From Streptomyces sp. cf386 (lineage in GTDB: Bacteria; Actinomycetota; Actinomycetes; Streptomycetales; Streptomycetaceae): 64,000 nucleotides of DNA. This document shows, one piece after another, positions 40,418 through 48,649 of the stretch. Position numbers and translations under genes: made by a program. Location: assembly GCF_900103585.1 (NCBI RefSeq), contig NZ_FNHV01000016.1:1-64000 (forward strand). Direction: 5' to 3'. The notes under the pieces were generated by a model. The model had not been told where the DNA came from. It ran no database searches and worked only from the letters and a program-made list of their open reading frames with translations. The stretch's first letter is position 1. Each line of letters starts with the position of its first letter.

Positions 40418-41797
40418 TCACCGGCCGTCGGCAGGGTGGGCAAGGTCGTACGGACGCGGGTACGGGGTGGGGCGGTACGGCACATAGCGGGCCGGCGTGG
40501 TCGGATCGGCCTTCGTGGCACGGAAGGTGAGGGACGCCGGGTCGGTGCCGGTCCACCTGCCGGTGGTGAGGCGGTCCTCCAAGGTGTGCAGGGCGGCGAG
40601 CTGTTCGGCGGGACTGAAGGTGCAGTGGCCGGCGTTGTCGGTGTACGCCTGCCGCAGCTCGGACCCCGACCTGGCGGCCGTGACCGCCCGTTTCAGGGCG
40701 CTCTCCGTCTGGACGGGGACGAGGGCGTCGCCGATGGTGTGGACGGAGAGCTGAGGCTTGGTCAGCCTGCCGGTGAAGGTGCTAGTGCGGCTCATCCATG
40801 CCAGGGCGGCCGGGTCGGCGCTGATGCGCGGGGCGCGGTTGAGGGTGGCGAGGTCGGCGCGCAGGGACAGACCGGCCTTCTTGTAGAGCTCGGTGACCTC
40901 CTTGCGGACCGAGGACCGGCCGAGCAGCTTCGCGTAGTCGACACCGGTGTTCCAGGACGGGTTGCCGCCCGCCCGGACCTCGGACTCCTGCCGCCGGTTG
41001 AAGGCGGCGATCTTCAGCAGTCCCTTGACGGCCTCGTACTGGTTGGCCTGCTGGGCGTCCCAGTCGGTCGCGGCGGGCCGGGGCTGCGTGGGCTGGTTCC
41101 AGCCGGGGATGTTGTGCAGGGCCGCGGCCAGCGCGATGCGGGCCCGCCCCTCGGCAGTGGTCTGCGCCGAGTCCACCGCGGCGGTCAGGGTGTTCGCCGC
41201 CGCGTCGGCTGCCGTCTGGTCCGCGATGTTCACCAGCGGGACGTCGGAGTCCGGTGCGAGGAGCGTCTTGAGGGCGAAGACGGGGTCGAGCGTGTTGTTC
41301 CAGTTGGCGACGCCGCCCTGGACCAGGCCGCACAGGGAGATCGAACCGTCGATGCGGTCGGGGTGGCGCTCGGCGATGGCGGTGGTGACGAATCCGCCGT
41401 ACGACCGTCCCCAGGCGATGGTGCGGGAGGCCGCACCGAAGCGTTCGGTGAACGCCGACAGGGTGGCGAGCTGGTCGGGCACCGCGTCCGTCACCGCCCA
41501 GCCGGTGGTGGCGTAGGAGGAACCGATGAGGGCGTAACCACGCTGCAGGAGGAGGGCCTTCGTGGCGTCGTCCGGGGCGTTCTGGGCGGGGTTGGCCGGG
41601 CCGGACGCGTAGCCGTGGCTGAAGAGCAGGACCGTGCCGTTCCAGTTGGCGGGCACGTCCATCAAGTAGGTGGCGCCCGAGGGGAGTCGGCCGTCCACGT
41701 GGGTGGTGTCCGCGGCGGCGGCCGAGGCGGGGAGCGCGGTGACCGCGAGCAGGAGGGCGGCCACCAACGAGGTGCGGGCGCGGGTGCCGGTCGTCAT
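40418..41797 (-). CDS. Secreted alpha/beta hydrolase (tannase/feruloyl-esterase-like)
   Basis: 459 residues with a signal peptide (TSLVAALLLAVTALPASAAA). Alpha/beta hydrolase features: LLFSHGYASGPANPA (oxyanion strand), nucleophile elbow WGRSYGGFVTTA (G-R-S-Y-G-G), a late Asp in IGDALVPVQTE, and His in YTDNAGHCTFS. Its ATG overlaps the stop of the upstream transporter gene (ATGA) with GGAG nearby. An exported esterase coupled to an aromatic/organic-acid type MHS transporter suggests release and uptake of a hydrolysis product, with the PaaX-like gene following. Substrate inferred only. Confidence 0.85.
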   Translation of the reverse strand: MTTGTRARTSLVAALLLAVTALPASAAAADTTHVDGRLPSGATYLMDVPANWNGTVLLFSHGYASGPANPAQNAPDDATKALLLQRGYALIGSSYATTGWAVTDAVPDQLATLSAFTERFGAASRTIAWGRSYGGFVTTAIAERHPDRIDGSISLCGLVQGGVANWNNTLDPVFALKTLLAPDSDVPLVNIADQTAADAAANTLTAAVDSAQTTAEGRARIALAAALHNIPGWNQPTQPRPAATDWDAQQANQYEAVKGLLKIAAFNRRQESEVRAGGNPSWNTGVDYAKLLGRSSVRKEVTELYKKAGLSLRADLATLNRAPRISADPAALAWMSRTSTFTGRLTKPQLSVHTIGDALVPVQTESALKRAVTAARSGSELRQAYTDNAGHCTFSPAEQLAALHTLEDRLTTGRWTGTDPASLTFRATKADPTTPARYVPYRPTPYPRPYDLAHPADGR

Positions 41798-43167
41798 GCG
41801 GTGATCTCCTCCGTGTGGGGAGCGGTGGGGACTTCCGCGGCGGCGCCGGAGAGGGACGTACGACTGGTCTCGCGTACGAACCACACGGTCAGCGCGGTGA
41901 TGAGCGAACCGCCGCACAGCAGCAGGGCGACGGGGGTGCTGTTGCCGCTGCCGGCGACCAGGCTTCCGGCGATCACGGGGGAGAAGCCGGCGCCGACGAG
42001 CGTGGCGCCCTGGTAGCCGAGGGAGGCGCCGGTGTAGCGGACCCGGGTGCCGAACATCTCGCTGAACAGGGCGCCCAGCGGCGCGTACATCAGGGACTGG
42101 GCGATGCCGTGGCCGAGGACGACGGCCAGGATCAGCGCGCCCTGCGACTTCGAGTCGACGAGCGAGAGGACCGGGAAGGCGGTGGCCGCCGACAGGAGGG
42201 CTCCGGCGAGGACGATCGGGCGGCGGCCGACGCGGTCGGAGAGCGCCGAGGCGCACGGCAGCACGACCAGGGCGACCGCGGCGGAGACCGTGAGCGCGGT
42301 GAGCACCTGCGGGCGGGGGTAGCCGATGCCGGTGGCGTACGCGATGAGGTAACTGGTCAGCAGGGACTGGGCGGTGAAGGCGCCGATGCCGACACAGCAG
42401 GCCAGCAGGACGGGACGCGGGCGGCGCAGCACGTCGAGGATCGGCAGGCGCGCCTCGCCGCGGTCCTTCTTCACCTCGGCGAAGAGCGGGCTCTCCACCA
42501 CCTTGAGCCGGACGAAGAGCCCGACACCGAGCAGGACGACGCTGAGCAGGAACGGTACGCGCCAGCCCCAGGCCGTGAACTGGTCCTTGGGGAGGGTGGA
42601 CACGAGGGCGACGACGGCCGCGGAGATCAGGGAGCCGAGTGGGGCTCCCATCTGCGTGAAGCTGGACCACAGCCCGCGCCGCCGCTCCCCGGCGTGCTCG
42701 ACGACCATCAGGGTCGCGCCGCCCCACTCACCGCCGATGGCGATGCCCTGGACGACACGCAGGGTGATCAGCAGGACCGGTGCCCAGACGCCGATCGTGT
42801 CGTACGTGGGCAGCAGGCCGATGAGGAAACTGGCGCCGCCCATCAGGCCCATGGTGAGCAGCAGCATGGACTTGCGGCCGAGCCGGTCACCGAAGTGCCC
42901 GAAGACGATGCCGCCGAGCGGCCGGGCGACATAGCCGGCGGCGAAGGTGCCGAACGCGGCGATGGTGCCGACGGCCGGATCGGCGCCGGGGAAGAACAGC
43001 TCGCCGAAGACGAGGGCGGCGACGGTGCCGTAGACGAGGAAGTCGTAGAACTCCACGGCGGTGCCGAGCAGCCCGGAGAGGGCGACGCGGCGCAGCCGGC
43101 GGGTGTGCTCGGGGTTCGGGGACGGTGCGGGTGCCGGTGACGGGGATGCGGCGGGGGACGGGGGCAT
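41794..43167 (-). CDS. MHS-family (metabolite:H+ symporter) MFS transporter
   Basis: 457 residues from ATG 43167 (RBS GGGAG). Twelve membrane segments, with MHS signatures TAVEFYDFLVYGTVAALVFG, FGHFGDRLGRKSMLLLTMGL, RVVQGIAIGGEWGGATLMVV, and a second half LSDRVGRRPIVLAGALL. The RGGEWGG-type loop and EFYDF start define the shikimate/proline-betaine/aromatic acid group. It imports an organic acid with protons. Heads an operon with the secreted hydrolase and perhaps the PaaX-like regulator; an inverted repeat at 43224-43251 sits in its promoter region. Confidence 0.93.
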   Translation of the reverse strand: MPPSPAASPSPAPAPSPNPEHTRRLRRVALSGLLGTAVEFYDFLVYGTVAALVFGELFFPGADPAVGTIAAFGTFAAGYVARPLGGIVFGHFGDRLGRKSMLLLTMGLMGGASFLIGLLPTYDTIGVWAPVLLITLRVVQGIAIGGEWGGATLMVVEHAGERRRGLWSSFTQMGAPLGSLISAAVVALVSTLPKDQFTAWGWRVPFLLSVVLLGVGLFVRLKVVESPLFAEVKKDRGEARLPILDVLRRPRPVLLACCVGIGAFTAQSLLTSYLIAYATGIGYPRPQVLTALTVSAAVALVVLPCASALSDRVGRRPIVLAGALLSAATAFPVLSLVDSKSQGALILAVVLGHGIAQSLMYAPLGALFSEMFGTRVRYTGASLGYQGATLVGAGFSPVIAGSLVAGSGNSTPVALLLCGGSLITALTVWFVRETSRTSLSGAAAEVPTAPHTEEITA

Positions 43168-43223
43168 CGCGGTCTCCCATGACAGGGGGAAGGACACCGC
43201 GAAGGTAGGCTCTGTGGTTACTG

Positions 43224-43251
43224 CCGTCAATAAAGTGCACAACATTGACGG
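43224..43251. promoter_or_regulatory. Inverted repeat operator upstream of the MHS transporter
   Basis: CCGTCAAT (43224-43231) and ATTGACGG (43244-43251) are perfect 8-bp arms around AAAGTGCACAAC, itself centred on GTGCAC. It lies 57 bp before the transporter ATG. Candidate site for the PaaX-like or another repressor. Confidence 0.6.
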
Positions 43252-43344
43252 GGTGCAGCCGGTGATCCGTGGTGGCGCGGGGCTCCGCGGCTTGTCCCGC
43301 GGAATCCGGTGGCGCAACGCAGCCCCGGCGTCAAGAATCGCCCG

Positions 43345-43899
43345 ATGCGTGAAGCGAGGCTCTCCGACGGGATCATCGTTCTGTCGCCGCTGCACCCGGA
43401 CGACTCCGAGGCGCATCTCGCGGGGGAGGACGAGGCGCTGGTTCGCTGGCTCAGTGGCGGCCCCGGCACACGCGAAGGCGTCGACGCCTACATCCGCCAC
43501 TGCCAGGAACAGTGGGACACCGGTGGGCCGCTCCGTGCATTCGGCATCCGGGTCGGCGCCGACGAGCAGCTCGCGGGGACGATCGACCTGCGGTTCACCG
43601 CGGAGGGGCTGGCCCCCGGTCAGGTGAATGTCGCCTACGGCCTGTATCCGTCCTGGCGGGGGCGTGGCCTGGCCACCCGCGCGGTCCTCCTGGTCTCCCG
43701 GTACGCGGCAAGTGAGGGTGGCAAGGAGGCGGTGATCCGGGTGGAGCCGGAGAACGCCGCATCCGTCGCGGTCGCCCGGCGGGCGGGGTTCAGCCCCGGC
43801 AGGCGGGCACACGACGGGGAGGGGACAAGGCTCGACTGGTACATCCGGGACCTGCGCATCGACACGACCCGCGAAGCCGTGCCCCGCCCGACCCCATAA
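43345..43899 (+). CDS. GNAT-family N-acetyltransferase (RimJ/RimL type)
   Basis: 184 residues from ATG 43345. RimJ/L-like: LSPLHPDDSEAHLAGEDEAL, LAGTIDLRFTAEGLAPGQVN, VAYGLYPSWRGRGLATRAVL (acetyl-CoA loop RGRGLA), VIRVEPENAASVAVARRAGF. Family members acetylate protein N-termini, antibiotics or amines; the substrate is unknown. Divergent from the MHS transporter, sharing the promoter region, but functional linkage is unclear. Confidence 0.88.
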   Translation: MREARLSDGIIVLSPLHPDDSEAHLAGEDEALVRWLSGGPGTREGVDAYIRHCQEQWDTGGPLRAFGIRVGADEQLAGTIDLRFTAEGLAPGQVNVAYGLYPSWRGRGLATRAVLLVSRYAASEGGKEAVIRVEPENAASVAVARRAGFSPGRRAHDGEGTRLDWYIRDLRIDTTREAVPRPTP

Positions 43900-43934
43900 G
43901 GCGCAGCACCTATCGCCAAGACGCAGTCCGTATC

Positions 43935-43961
43935 ACTGAAAGTCCGGATCAGACTTTGAGT
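43935..43961 (+). promoter_or_regulatory. Inverted repeat upstream of alpha/beta hydrolase
   Basis: ACTGAAAGTC (43935-43944) and GACTTTGAGT (43952-43961) form an inverted repeat with one mismatch, 30 bp before ATG 43992. The half-site recurs as ACTGAAGGTC in the LysR-rraA intergenic region (46779-46788), suggesting a shared regulator. Confidence 0.5.
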
Positions 43962-43991
43962 CTATGGACGCCGTCTGGTGGACTCGACGGC

Positions 43992-44810
43992 ATGGCAGTC
44001 ACCAACGAACGCCTTGACCTGCGGGTCGACGGCGTGGATCTCGGCATCGCGATGGTCCGCCGGGACGGCGAGGGCGTCCCCGTCGTCCTCCTGCACGGGT
44101 TCGGCTCGACCAAGGAGGACTACGCCGACATCGCGCTGCACCCGGCGTTCGCCGGGCGTCCGTTCCTCGCCTACGACGCGCCCGGTTGCGGAGAGACGAC
44201 CTGCGGGGACCTGGCGCGGATCTCGATCCCGTTCCTGGTGCGAACCGCCCGGGCCGTGCTGACCCGGCACGGCATCGAGCGGTGCCACCTCGTCGGGCAC
44301 TCCATGGGCGGTCTGACCGCACTGCTGCTGGCGGATCGGGAACCCGACCGGTTCCTGAGCTTCGTGGACATCGAGGGCAACCTGTCCCCGGAGGACTGCT
44401 TCCTGAGTCGGCAGATCGTCACCCATCCCTCGGACGACCCCGAGCACTTCGTGGCGGACTTCACCGAACGGGTGCGCCGGTCACCGCAGTTCTCCAGTGC
44501 CCTGTACGCGGCGAGCGTGCGCCACAAGGTCCGTCCCGGTGCCGTGCGCGGCATCTTCGAGTCGATGGTCGACCTGTCCGACCACGGCGACCTGATGACG
44601 AAGTTCCTGTCGCTGCCCTTCCCGCGCATGTTCCTGTACGGCGAGCAGAACTCCACCCTGTCGTATCTGACCAAACTCGCCGCGAACGACGTCGAGTTGG
44701 CGGCGATCCCGCACAGCGGCCACTGGCCGATGTACTCCAACGCCGTGGCGCTGTGGGAACGGATCGCCGACTTCATCTCTCAAGTGCCGGGCCCCACCGA
44801 GAGGTTGTAG
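43992..44810 (+). CDS. Alpha/beta hydrolase
   Basis: 272 residues from ATG 43992. Oxyanion strand VVLLHGFGSTKEDYADIAL, nucleophile elbow HLVGHSMGGLTALLLAD (Ser), acid around DLSDHG or GEQNS, and His in IPHSGHWPMYSN. Cytosolic, no signal. It could be an esterase or a C-C/lactone hydrolase. Its 3' end overlaps the 3' end of the first RraA-family gene on the other strand by 31 bp. The half-site shared with the LysR-rraA region suggests coordinated expression with those genes. Confidence 0.88.
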   Translation: MAVTNERLDLRVDGVDLGIAMVRRDGEGVPVVLLHGFGSTKEDYADIALHPAFAGRPFLAYDAPGCGETTCGDLARISIPFLVRTARAVLTRHGIERCHLVGHSMGGLTALLLADREPDRFLSFVDIEGNLSPEDCFLSRQIVTHPSDDPEHFVADFTERVRRSPQFSSALYAASVRHKVRPGAVRGIFESMVDLSDHGDLMTKFLSLPFPRMFLYGEQNSTLSYLTKLAANDVELAAIPHSGHWPMYSNAVALWERIADFISQVPGPTERL

Positions 44811-45391
44811 TACTCCAGCGTCGTCACACCCGTACGGATCGCATCGAGGGCGCGCAGCTCCGCGGCGACCCGGGCGTCGGCCCGGTCGAGGGTCTCCTCC
44901 ACGGCGTCGGCGGGCACGACCACCGCCCCGTCCGCGTCGCCGACCACGAGATCTCCGGGCCGTACGACCACACCCCCCACGCGCACCGGGACAGCGAACC
45001 GTCCTGGATGCTCCTTGCCGGTGCCGACCACGGTGACATGGCGGGCGAAAACCGGGAAGCCCAGCTCCGCCTGCTCGGCGACGTCCCGTACGCCACCGTC
45101 CACGACCAGGCCGAGGATGCCCCGCTGCTGCGCGGCGACGGCGAGGATCTCGCCCCAGTGGCCGTGCCGGGCGCCCTGGAGGTCCGCGACGAGGACGCTG
45201 CCCGCCGGGGCCGCGGCCACGGCGCGGTGCAGGGCGAGGTTGTCGCCGCCGATGCCGTGCACGGTGAACGCCGGACCGGCCACCCGCGCCCCCGGCCAGG
45301 CGGCGCGCAGCGCAGGGTCGCAGACCTGGGCGGCCGAGGCGGACGCCTCGTAGAGGGTGGCGGTGCTGTGGCCGCGGGCTGCGTCCGTCAT
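44780..45391 (-). CDS. RraA / HMG-CHA aldolase family protein, paralogue 3 of 3
   Basis: 203 residues from ATG 45391. Fold signature VLVADLQGARHGHWGEILAV then AAQQRGILGLVVDGGVRDVA with the substrate-binding GGVRD (Arg, Asp); the Glu of WGE is kept, as in active divalent-metal aldolases (4-hydroxy-4-methyl-2-oxoglutarate / 4-carboxy-4-hydroxy-2-oxoadipate aldolase) and oxaloacetate decarboxylases. Of the three paralogues it is the closest to a catalytic aldolase. Its ATG overlaps the stop of paralogue 2. The family name RraA reflects RNase E inhibition in E. coli, unlikely here. Confidence 0.88.
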   Translation of the reverse strand: MTDAARGHSTATLYEASASAAQVCDPALRAAWPGARVAGPAFTVHGIGGDNLALHRAVAAAPAGSVLVADLQGARHGHWGEILAVAAQQRGILGLVVDGGVRDVAEQAELGFPVFARHVTVVGTGKEHPGRFAVPVRVGGVVVRPGDLVVGDADGAVVVPADAVEETLDRADARVAAELRALDAIRTGVTTLEYYNLSVGPGT

Positions 45392-46047
45392 GTCCGGCTC
45401 CTGGTCTGGAGGGAGTGGTACCCGAAGCTCTCGCGGGCCGCGCGCAGGGTGCTGCCGGTGCGGGCGGCGGCGACGATGCCGGCCTCGACGCGTTCGATAT
45501 GTTCGGCGGTCTCGGCGATCCGCTCGGCCTCGACGGCGGGTACGACCACCGCGCCGTCGGCATCCGCGCACACGACGGCGTCGGGCCGGATCTCGATACC
45601 GGACACCGTCACCGGCTCGCCAACGGCGACCAGGCGCACCCGGTCCTTGCCGGTGCGCATGAACCGGCCGCGGCTGAACAGCGGATAGCTCTGGGCCAGG
45701 GACGCCGACACGTCCCGGCAGACCCCGTTGACGACCGTGCCGGCGATGCCGCGGTGCGCCGCGACCTCCGTCATGATGCCGCCCCAGACGGTGACGTCCG
45801 TACGGCCGCCGTTGTCGACGACGACCACCGCACCCGGCGGTACGTCGTCGAGGAAGTCGCCGACCGTGCCGGTGCCGGACTCGTCGACGGGGGCGTAGCG
45901 GACGGTGAAGGCCGGGCCCACCGCGCGGAAGTCGTTCGCCAGCGGGGCGATGCCGTGCAGGGCACCCTCGATCCCGGAACGGTCCAGGGCGTCGGAGAGC
46001 GCGGCAGTCGGCAGCGCCCGCAGCCGTGCGAGAAGGTCGGTCGTCAC
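45388..46047 (-). CDS. RraA-like protein, paralogue 2 of 3
   Basis: 219 residues from GTG 46047. Signature VVVVDNGGRTDVTVWGGIMT, AAHRGIAGTVVNGVCRDVSA: the Arg-Asp pair is kept but the Glu of WGE is replaced by Gly (WGG). It ends with a helical tail (AETAEHIERVEAGIVAAART). GTG 46047 overlaps the stop of paralogue 1 (GTGA), and its own stop overlaps the start of paralogue 3 (ATGA). A heteromeric complex or sequential aldolase/decarboxylase steps are possible. Confidence 0.87.
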   Translation of the reverse strand: MTTDLLARLRALPTAALSDALDRSGIEGALHGIAPLANDFRAVGPAFTVRYAPVDESGTGTVGDFLDDVPPGAVVVVDNGGRTDVTVWGGIMTEVAAHRGIAGTVVNGVCRDVSASLAQSYPLFSRGRFMRTGKDRVRLVAVGEPVTVSGIEIRPDAVVCADADGAVVVPAVEAERIAETAEHIERVEAGIVAAARTGSTLRAARESFGYHSLQTRSRT

Positions 46048-46748
46048 CGTGTCTCCGTTCCGGCCAGGCGCGCGTCCCGCATCGCGACCGGGAGGGGGAC
46101 TCCGGCGCGTACGTCGGCCTCGATGGCCGCCTCCCGGTCGGCCAGGCGCCGGGCGGCATCGAGGACCTCGTCGGCGCGCTCGCGGGGTACCACCACGACC
46201 CCGCCCTCGTCCGCCAGCACCACGTCCCCCTGCACGACCGTCACGCCACCCAGTGACACCGGCTCGCCGGCCGACGTCTGCCGTAGCCGGCCCCGCGCGG
46301 TCACCGGCACCCGGCCACGCGCGAACACCGGGAAACCGAGCGCGCGCGCCTGCCCCACATCCCGGCACGCCCCGTCCGTGACGACCCCGCGCACCCCGCG
46401 CACCGAGGCGCCGACGCTGACGATTCCGCCCCAGGACGACACATCCGTACGGCCGCCGTTCGCGACGACGACCACATCCTCGGGGCCGGCCTCGGCGATC
46501 GCGCCGGTGAGGATGTGGGGGCCGCCGTGACGGTCGGTCAGCGGCGCGGGTCCGCCGGGCGGTGGGTCGAGTGCGCCCGTCAGGGGCTCCAGTTGGACGG
46601 TCCGGGCGAACCCGGCCACCTTCGGCGTCCCCCACATCGGCCGCAGCCCGCCCTGTCCGGGTGACAGCCCGCAGGCGTCGAGGGCGTCGGACACGGTCGC
46701 GCTGTCCAGGGCCGCGAACTGGGCCAACAAGGAAGTTCCAGCTGTCAT
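46044..46748 (-). CDS. RraA-like protein, paralogue 1 of 3
   Basis: 234 residues from ATG 46748 (GAGGGGC upstream). Signature VVVVANGGRTDVSSWGGIVS, GVRGVVTDGACRDVGQARAL: Arg-Asp kept, WGG in place of WGE as in paralogue 2. An insertion rich in Pro (TGALDPPPGGPAPLTDRHGG) precedes the core. First gene of a three-gene coupled operon divergent from the LysR gene. Family members make homotrimers or hexamers with active sites between subunits; three coupled paralogues raise the possibility of mixed oligomers. Confidence 0.87.
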   Translation of the reverse strand: MTAGTSLLAQFAALDSATVSDALDACGLSPGQGGLRPMWGTPKVAGFARTVQLEPLTGALDPPPGGPAPLTDRHGGPHILTGAIAEAGPEDVVVVANGGRTDVSSWGGIVSVGASVRGVRGVVTDGACRDVGQARALGFPVFARGRVPVTARGRLRQTSAGEPVSLGGVTVVQGDVVLADEGGVVVVPRERADEVLDAARRLADREAAIEADVRAGVPLPVAMRDARLAGTETR

Positions 46749-46778
46749 GCCCCTCAGTGAAACAACCCTGATCCATAT

Positions 46779-46788
46779 ACTGAAGGTC
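46779..46788. promoter_or_regulatory. Half-site in the LysR-rraA divergent promoter
   Basis: ACTGAAGGTC (46779-46788) matches ACTGAAAGTC upstream of the alpha/beta hydrolase (43935). It is centrally placed in the 74-bp divergent region, where a LysR regulator would bind. Confidence 0.45.
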
Positions 46789-46822
46789 TGATTTCCTCTG
46801 CGATTCATAGGGAGAGCGACTG

Positions 46823-47725
46823 ATGATCGAAGTCCGCCAGGCCCGCTACTTCCTCGCTGTCGCGGAGACCCTCCACTTCGGCCGGGCGGCCGAGCAGCTC
46901 GGCATGTCCCAGCCGCCCCTCAGCCAGGCGATCCTCCAGCTGGAACGGCAGCTGGGCGTACGGCTCTTCGACCGCAGCGAACGCCGGGTCAGGCTCACCG
47001 CGACCGGCCGCACCTTCGCCGAAGAGTGCCGCAAGCTGGTGGCGGCGGCCCGGCACGCCCACGAGGTGGCGGCCCAGACGGAGGCCGGACTGGTGGGCGC
47101 GCTGCGGATCGGCGTGGTGACCTCGGCCCTCGGCGAGCCCCTGCTGGGCACGCTGGCCGCCTTCCGGCACGGCCGCCCGCGCGTCGACGTGCACCTCACG
47201 GAGGTCGACACGGGGGAGGGGCAGCAGGCCCTCGCCCGGCGCGAGATCGACATCGCCGTGATCCGGCCCAGCGCACCGGTCCGCGGGCTGCGCGCACAGC
47301 CCTGGCGGCACGACGAGTTCGTCATCGCCCTGCCCGCACAGCACCCCCTCGCCGGGGACACCGCCGACCCGGTCGACCTCGCCCGTTTCGCGGACGAGCC
47401 CTGGGTCTGGCTCCGGCGCGAAGCTTCACCCGACTACCACGACCACCTCATGGCGACCTGCCGCCGAGCGGGCTTCACCCCCGACGCCCGCCACATCGCC
47501 AACTCCATCCTGACCCAACTGGCCATGGTCTCCTGCGGCCTGGGCGTCACCCTCGTACCTAACGTCGCCGTCCGCTCCATCCAGGGCCCGCTCACCCATC
47601 GTCCCCTCACGGACCTCGCCGACATCGTCGAACTGTCCCTGGTCACCCGGGCCGGTACGCACGAGCCCCTGGTGGAGGAGTTCCTCCGCCACGCCACGGA
47701 GCACCGGCGGGAGACCCGCTCGTGA
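46823..47725 (+). CDS. LysR-family transcriptional regulator
   Basis: 300 residues. N-terminal winged HTH: VRQARYFLAVAETLHFGRAA then EQLGMSQPPLSQAILQLERQ and LGVRLFDRSERRVRLT, the classic LysR signature of the CatR/BenM-type (PPLSxxIxxLE). C-terminal effector domain of two Rossmann-like lobes (LRIGVVTSALGEPLLGTLAA, HDEFVIALPAQHPLAGD, GLGVTLVPNVAV). Divergent from the rraA triple operon, which it probably activates in response to a pathway intermediate; the alpha/beta hydrolase is a second likely target. Confidence 0.94.
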   Translation: MIEVRQARYFLAVAETLHFGRAAEQLGMSQPPLSQAILQLERQLGVRLFDRSERRVRLTATGRTFAEECRKLVAAARHAHEVAAQTEAGLVGALRIGVVTSALGEPLLGTLAAFRHGRPRVDVHLTEVDTGEGQQALARREIDIAVIRPSAPVRGLRAQPWRHDEFVIALPAQHPLAGDTADPVDLARFADEPWVWLRREASPDYHDHLMATCRRAGFTPDARHIANSILTQLAMVSCGLGVTLVPNVAVRSIQGPLTHRPLTDLADIVELSLVTRAGTHEPLVEEFLRHATEHRRETRS

Positions 47726-47759
47726 GGACCGACGCACCGCGCCGTGGCACAGTGGCCGT

Positions 47760-48506
47760 ATGTGCGGCCGCTACGCCTCCACCCGCAGCCCCGCGGACCT
47801 CGCCCAGATGTTCCAGGTCACCGACTGGCATCCGGAGGAGACCCTGGCGCCGAGCTGGAACGTGGCCCCGACCGACGAGGTGTGGGCCGTCCTGGAGCGC
47901 ACCGCGCGCGATGCCGACGAGGACGCGCCGGCGCACCGCAGGCTACGGCCGTTGCGATGGGGCCTGGTGCCCTCGTGGGCGAAGGACGCGAAGATCGGCG
48001 CGCGGTTGATCAACGCGCGCGTGGAGACCGTCCACGAGAAGCCCGCCTTCCGGAGCGCGTTCGTCAAACGCCGCTGCCTGCTGCCCGCCGACGGCTTCTA
48101 CGAGTGGGAGGCGGTCAAGGACGGCAAGACGGGCAAGTCCCGCAAGCAGCCGTACTACATCCACCCGGAGGACGGGCAGGTGATGGCCCTCGCCGGGCTG
48201 TACGAGTACTGGCGTGATCCGGAGATCAGGGATGCGGACGACCCCGCCGCGTGGCTGTTGACCTGCACGATCATCACCACCGAGGCCACCGACGCGGCCG
48301 GCCGCATCCACCCCCGCATGCCCCTCGCGCTCACCCCGGACCACTACGACGCCTGGCTCGACCCCCGGCACCAGAGCACCGACGACCTGCGCACCCTGCT
48401 CACCCCGCCGGCAGACGGCCACCTGGACGCCCGGCCCGTCTCTCCCGCCGTCAACAGCGTCCGGAACGACGGCCCCGAGCTGCTGGACGAGGTCGCCGCC
48501 CCCTGA
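47760..48506 (+). CDS. SOS response-associated peptidase (SRAP/HMCES-YedK family)
   Basis: 248 residues. MCGRYASTRSPADLAQMFQV puts the catalytic Cys at position 2; other conserved residues are in WNVAPTDEVWAV, ARLINARVETV (Asn), ADGFYEWEAV (Glu) and GRIHPRMPLAL (His). The protein forms a thiazolidine crosslink with abasic sites in single-stranded DNA, shielding them. An autocatalytic cleavage exposes Cys2. Stand-alone gene between the LysR and the zinc importer, with no LexA box noticed. Confidence 0.95.
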   Translation: MCGRYASTRSPADLAQMFQVTDWHPEETLAPSWNVAPTDEVWAVLERTARDADEDAPAHRRLRPLRWGLVPSWAKDAKIGARLINARVETVHEKPAFRSAFVKRRCLLPADGFYEWEAVKDGKTGKSRKQPYYIHPEDGQVMALAGLYEYWRDPEIRDADDPAAWLLTCTIITTEATDAAGRIHPRMPLALTPDHYDAWLDPRHQSTDDLRTLLTPPADGHLDARPVSPAVNSVRNDGPELLDEVAAP

Positions 48507-48565
48507 CCTCGCGGAAGGTGAGTTCTCGGTAAGGGTTGCCCCGGCGGACGACCGGAAGACGCTCC

Positions 48566-48580
48566 TGACAGTCATTTTCA
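48566..48580 (+). promoter_or_regulatory. Zur box
   Basis: TGACAGTCATTTTCA fits the actinobacterial Zur operator TGA-N9-TCA with an AT-rich centre. It lies 70 bp upstream of the zinc-binding lipoprotein gene, consistent with repression in zinc-replete cells. Confidence 0.7.
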
Positions 48581-48649
48581 TCTAGCGTGGGGCAGCGGCC
48601 GGGACGGATGGAGCTCGGCGCACCATTTCGCGCTGCCCCGGAGGCATCC

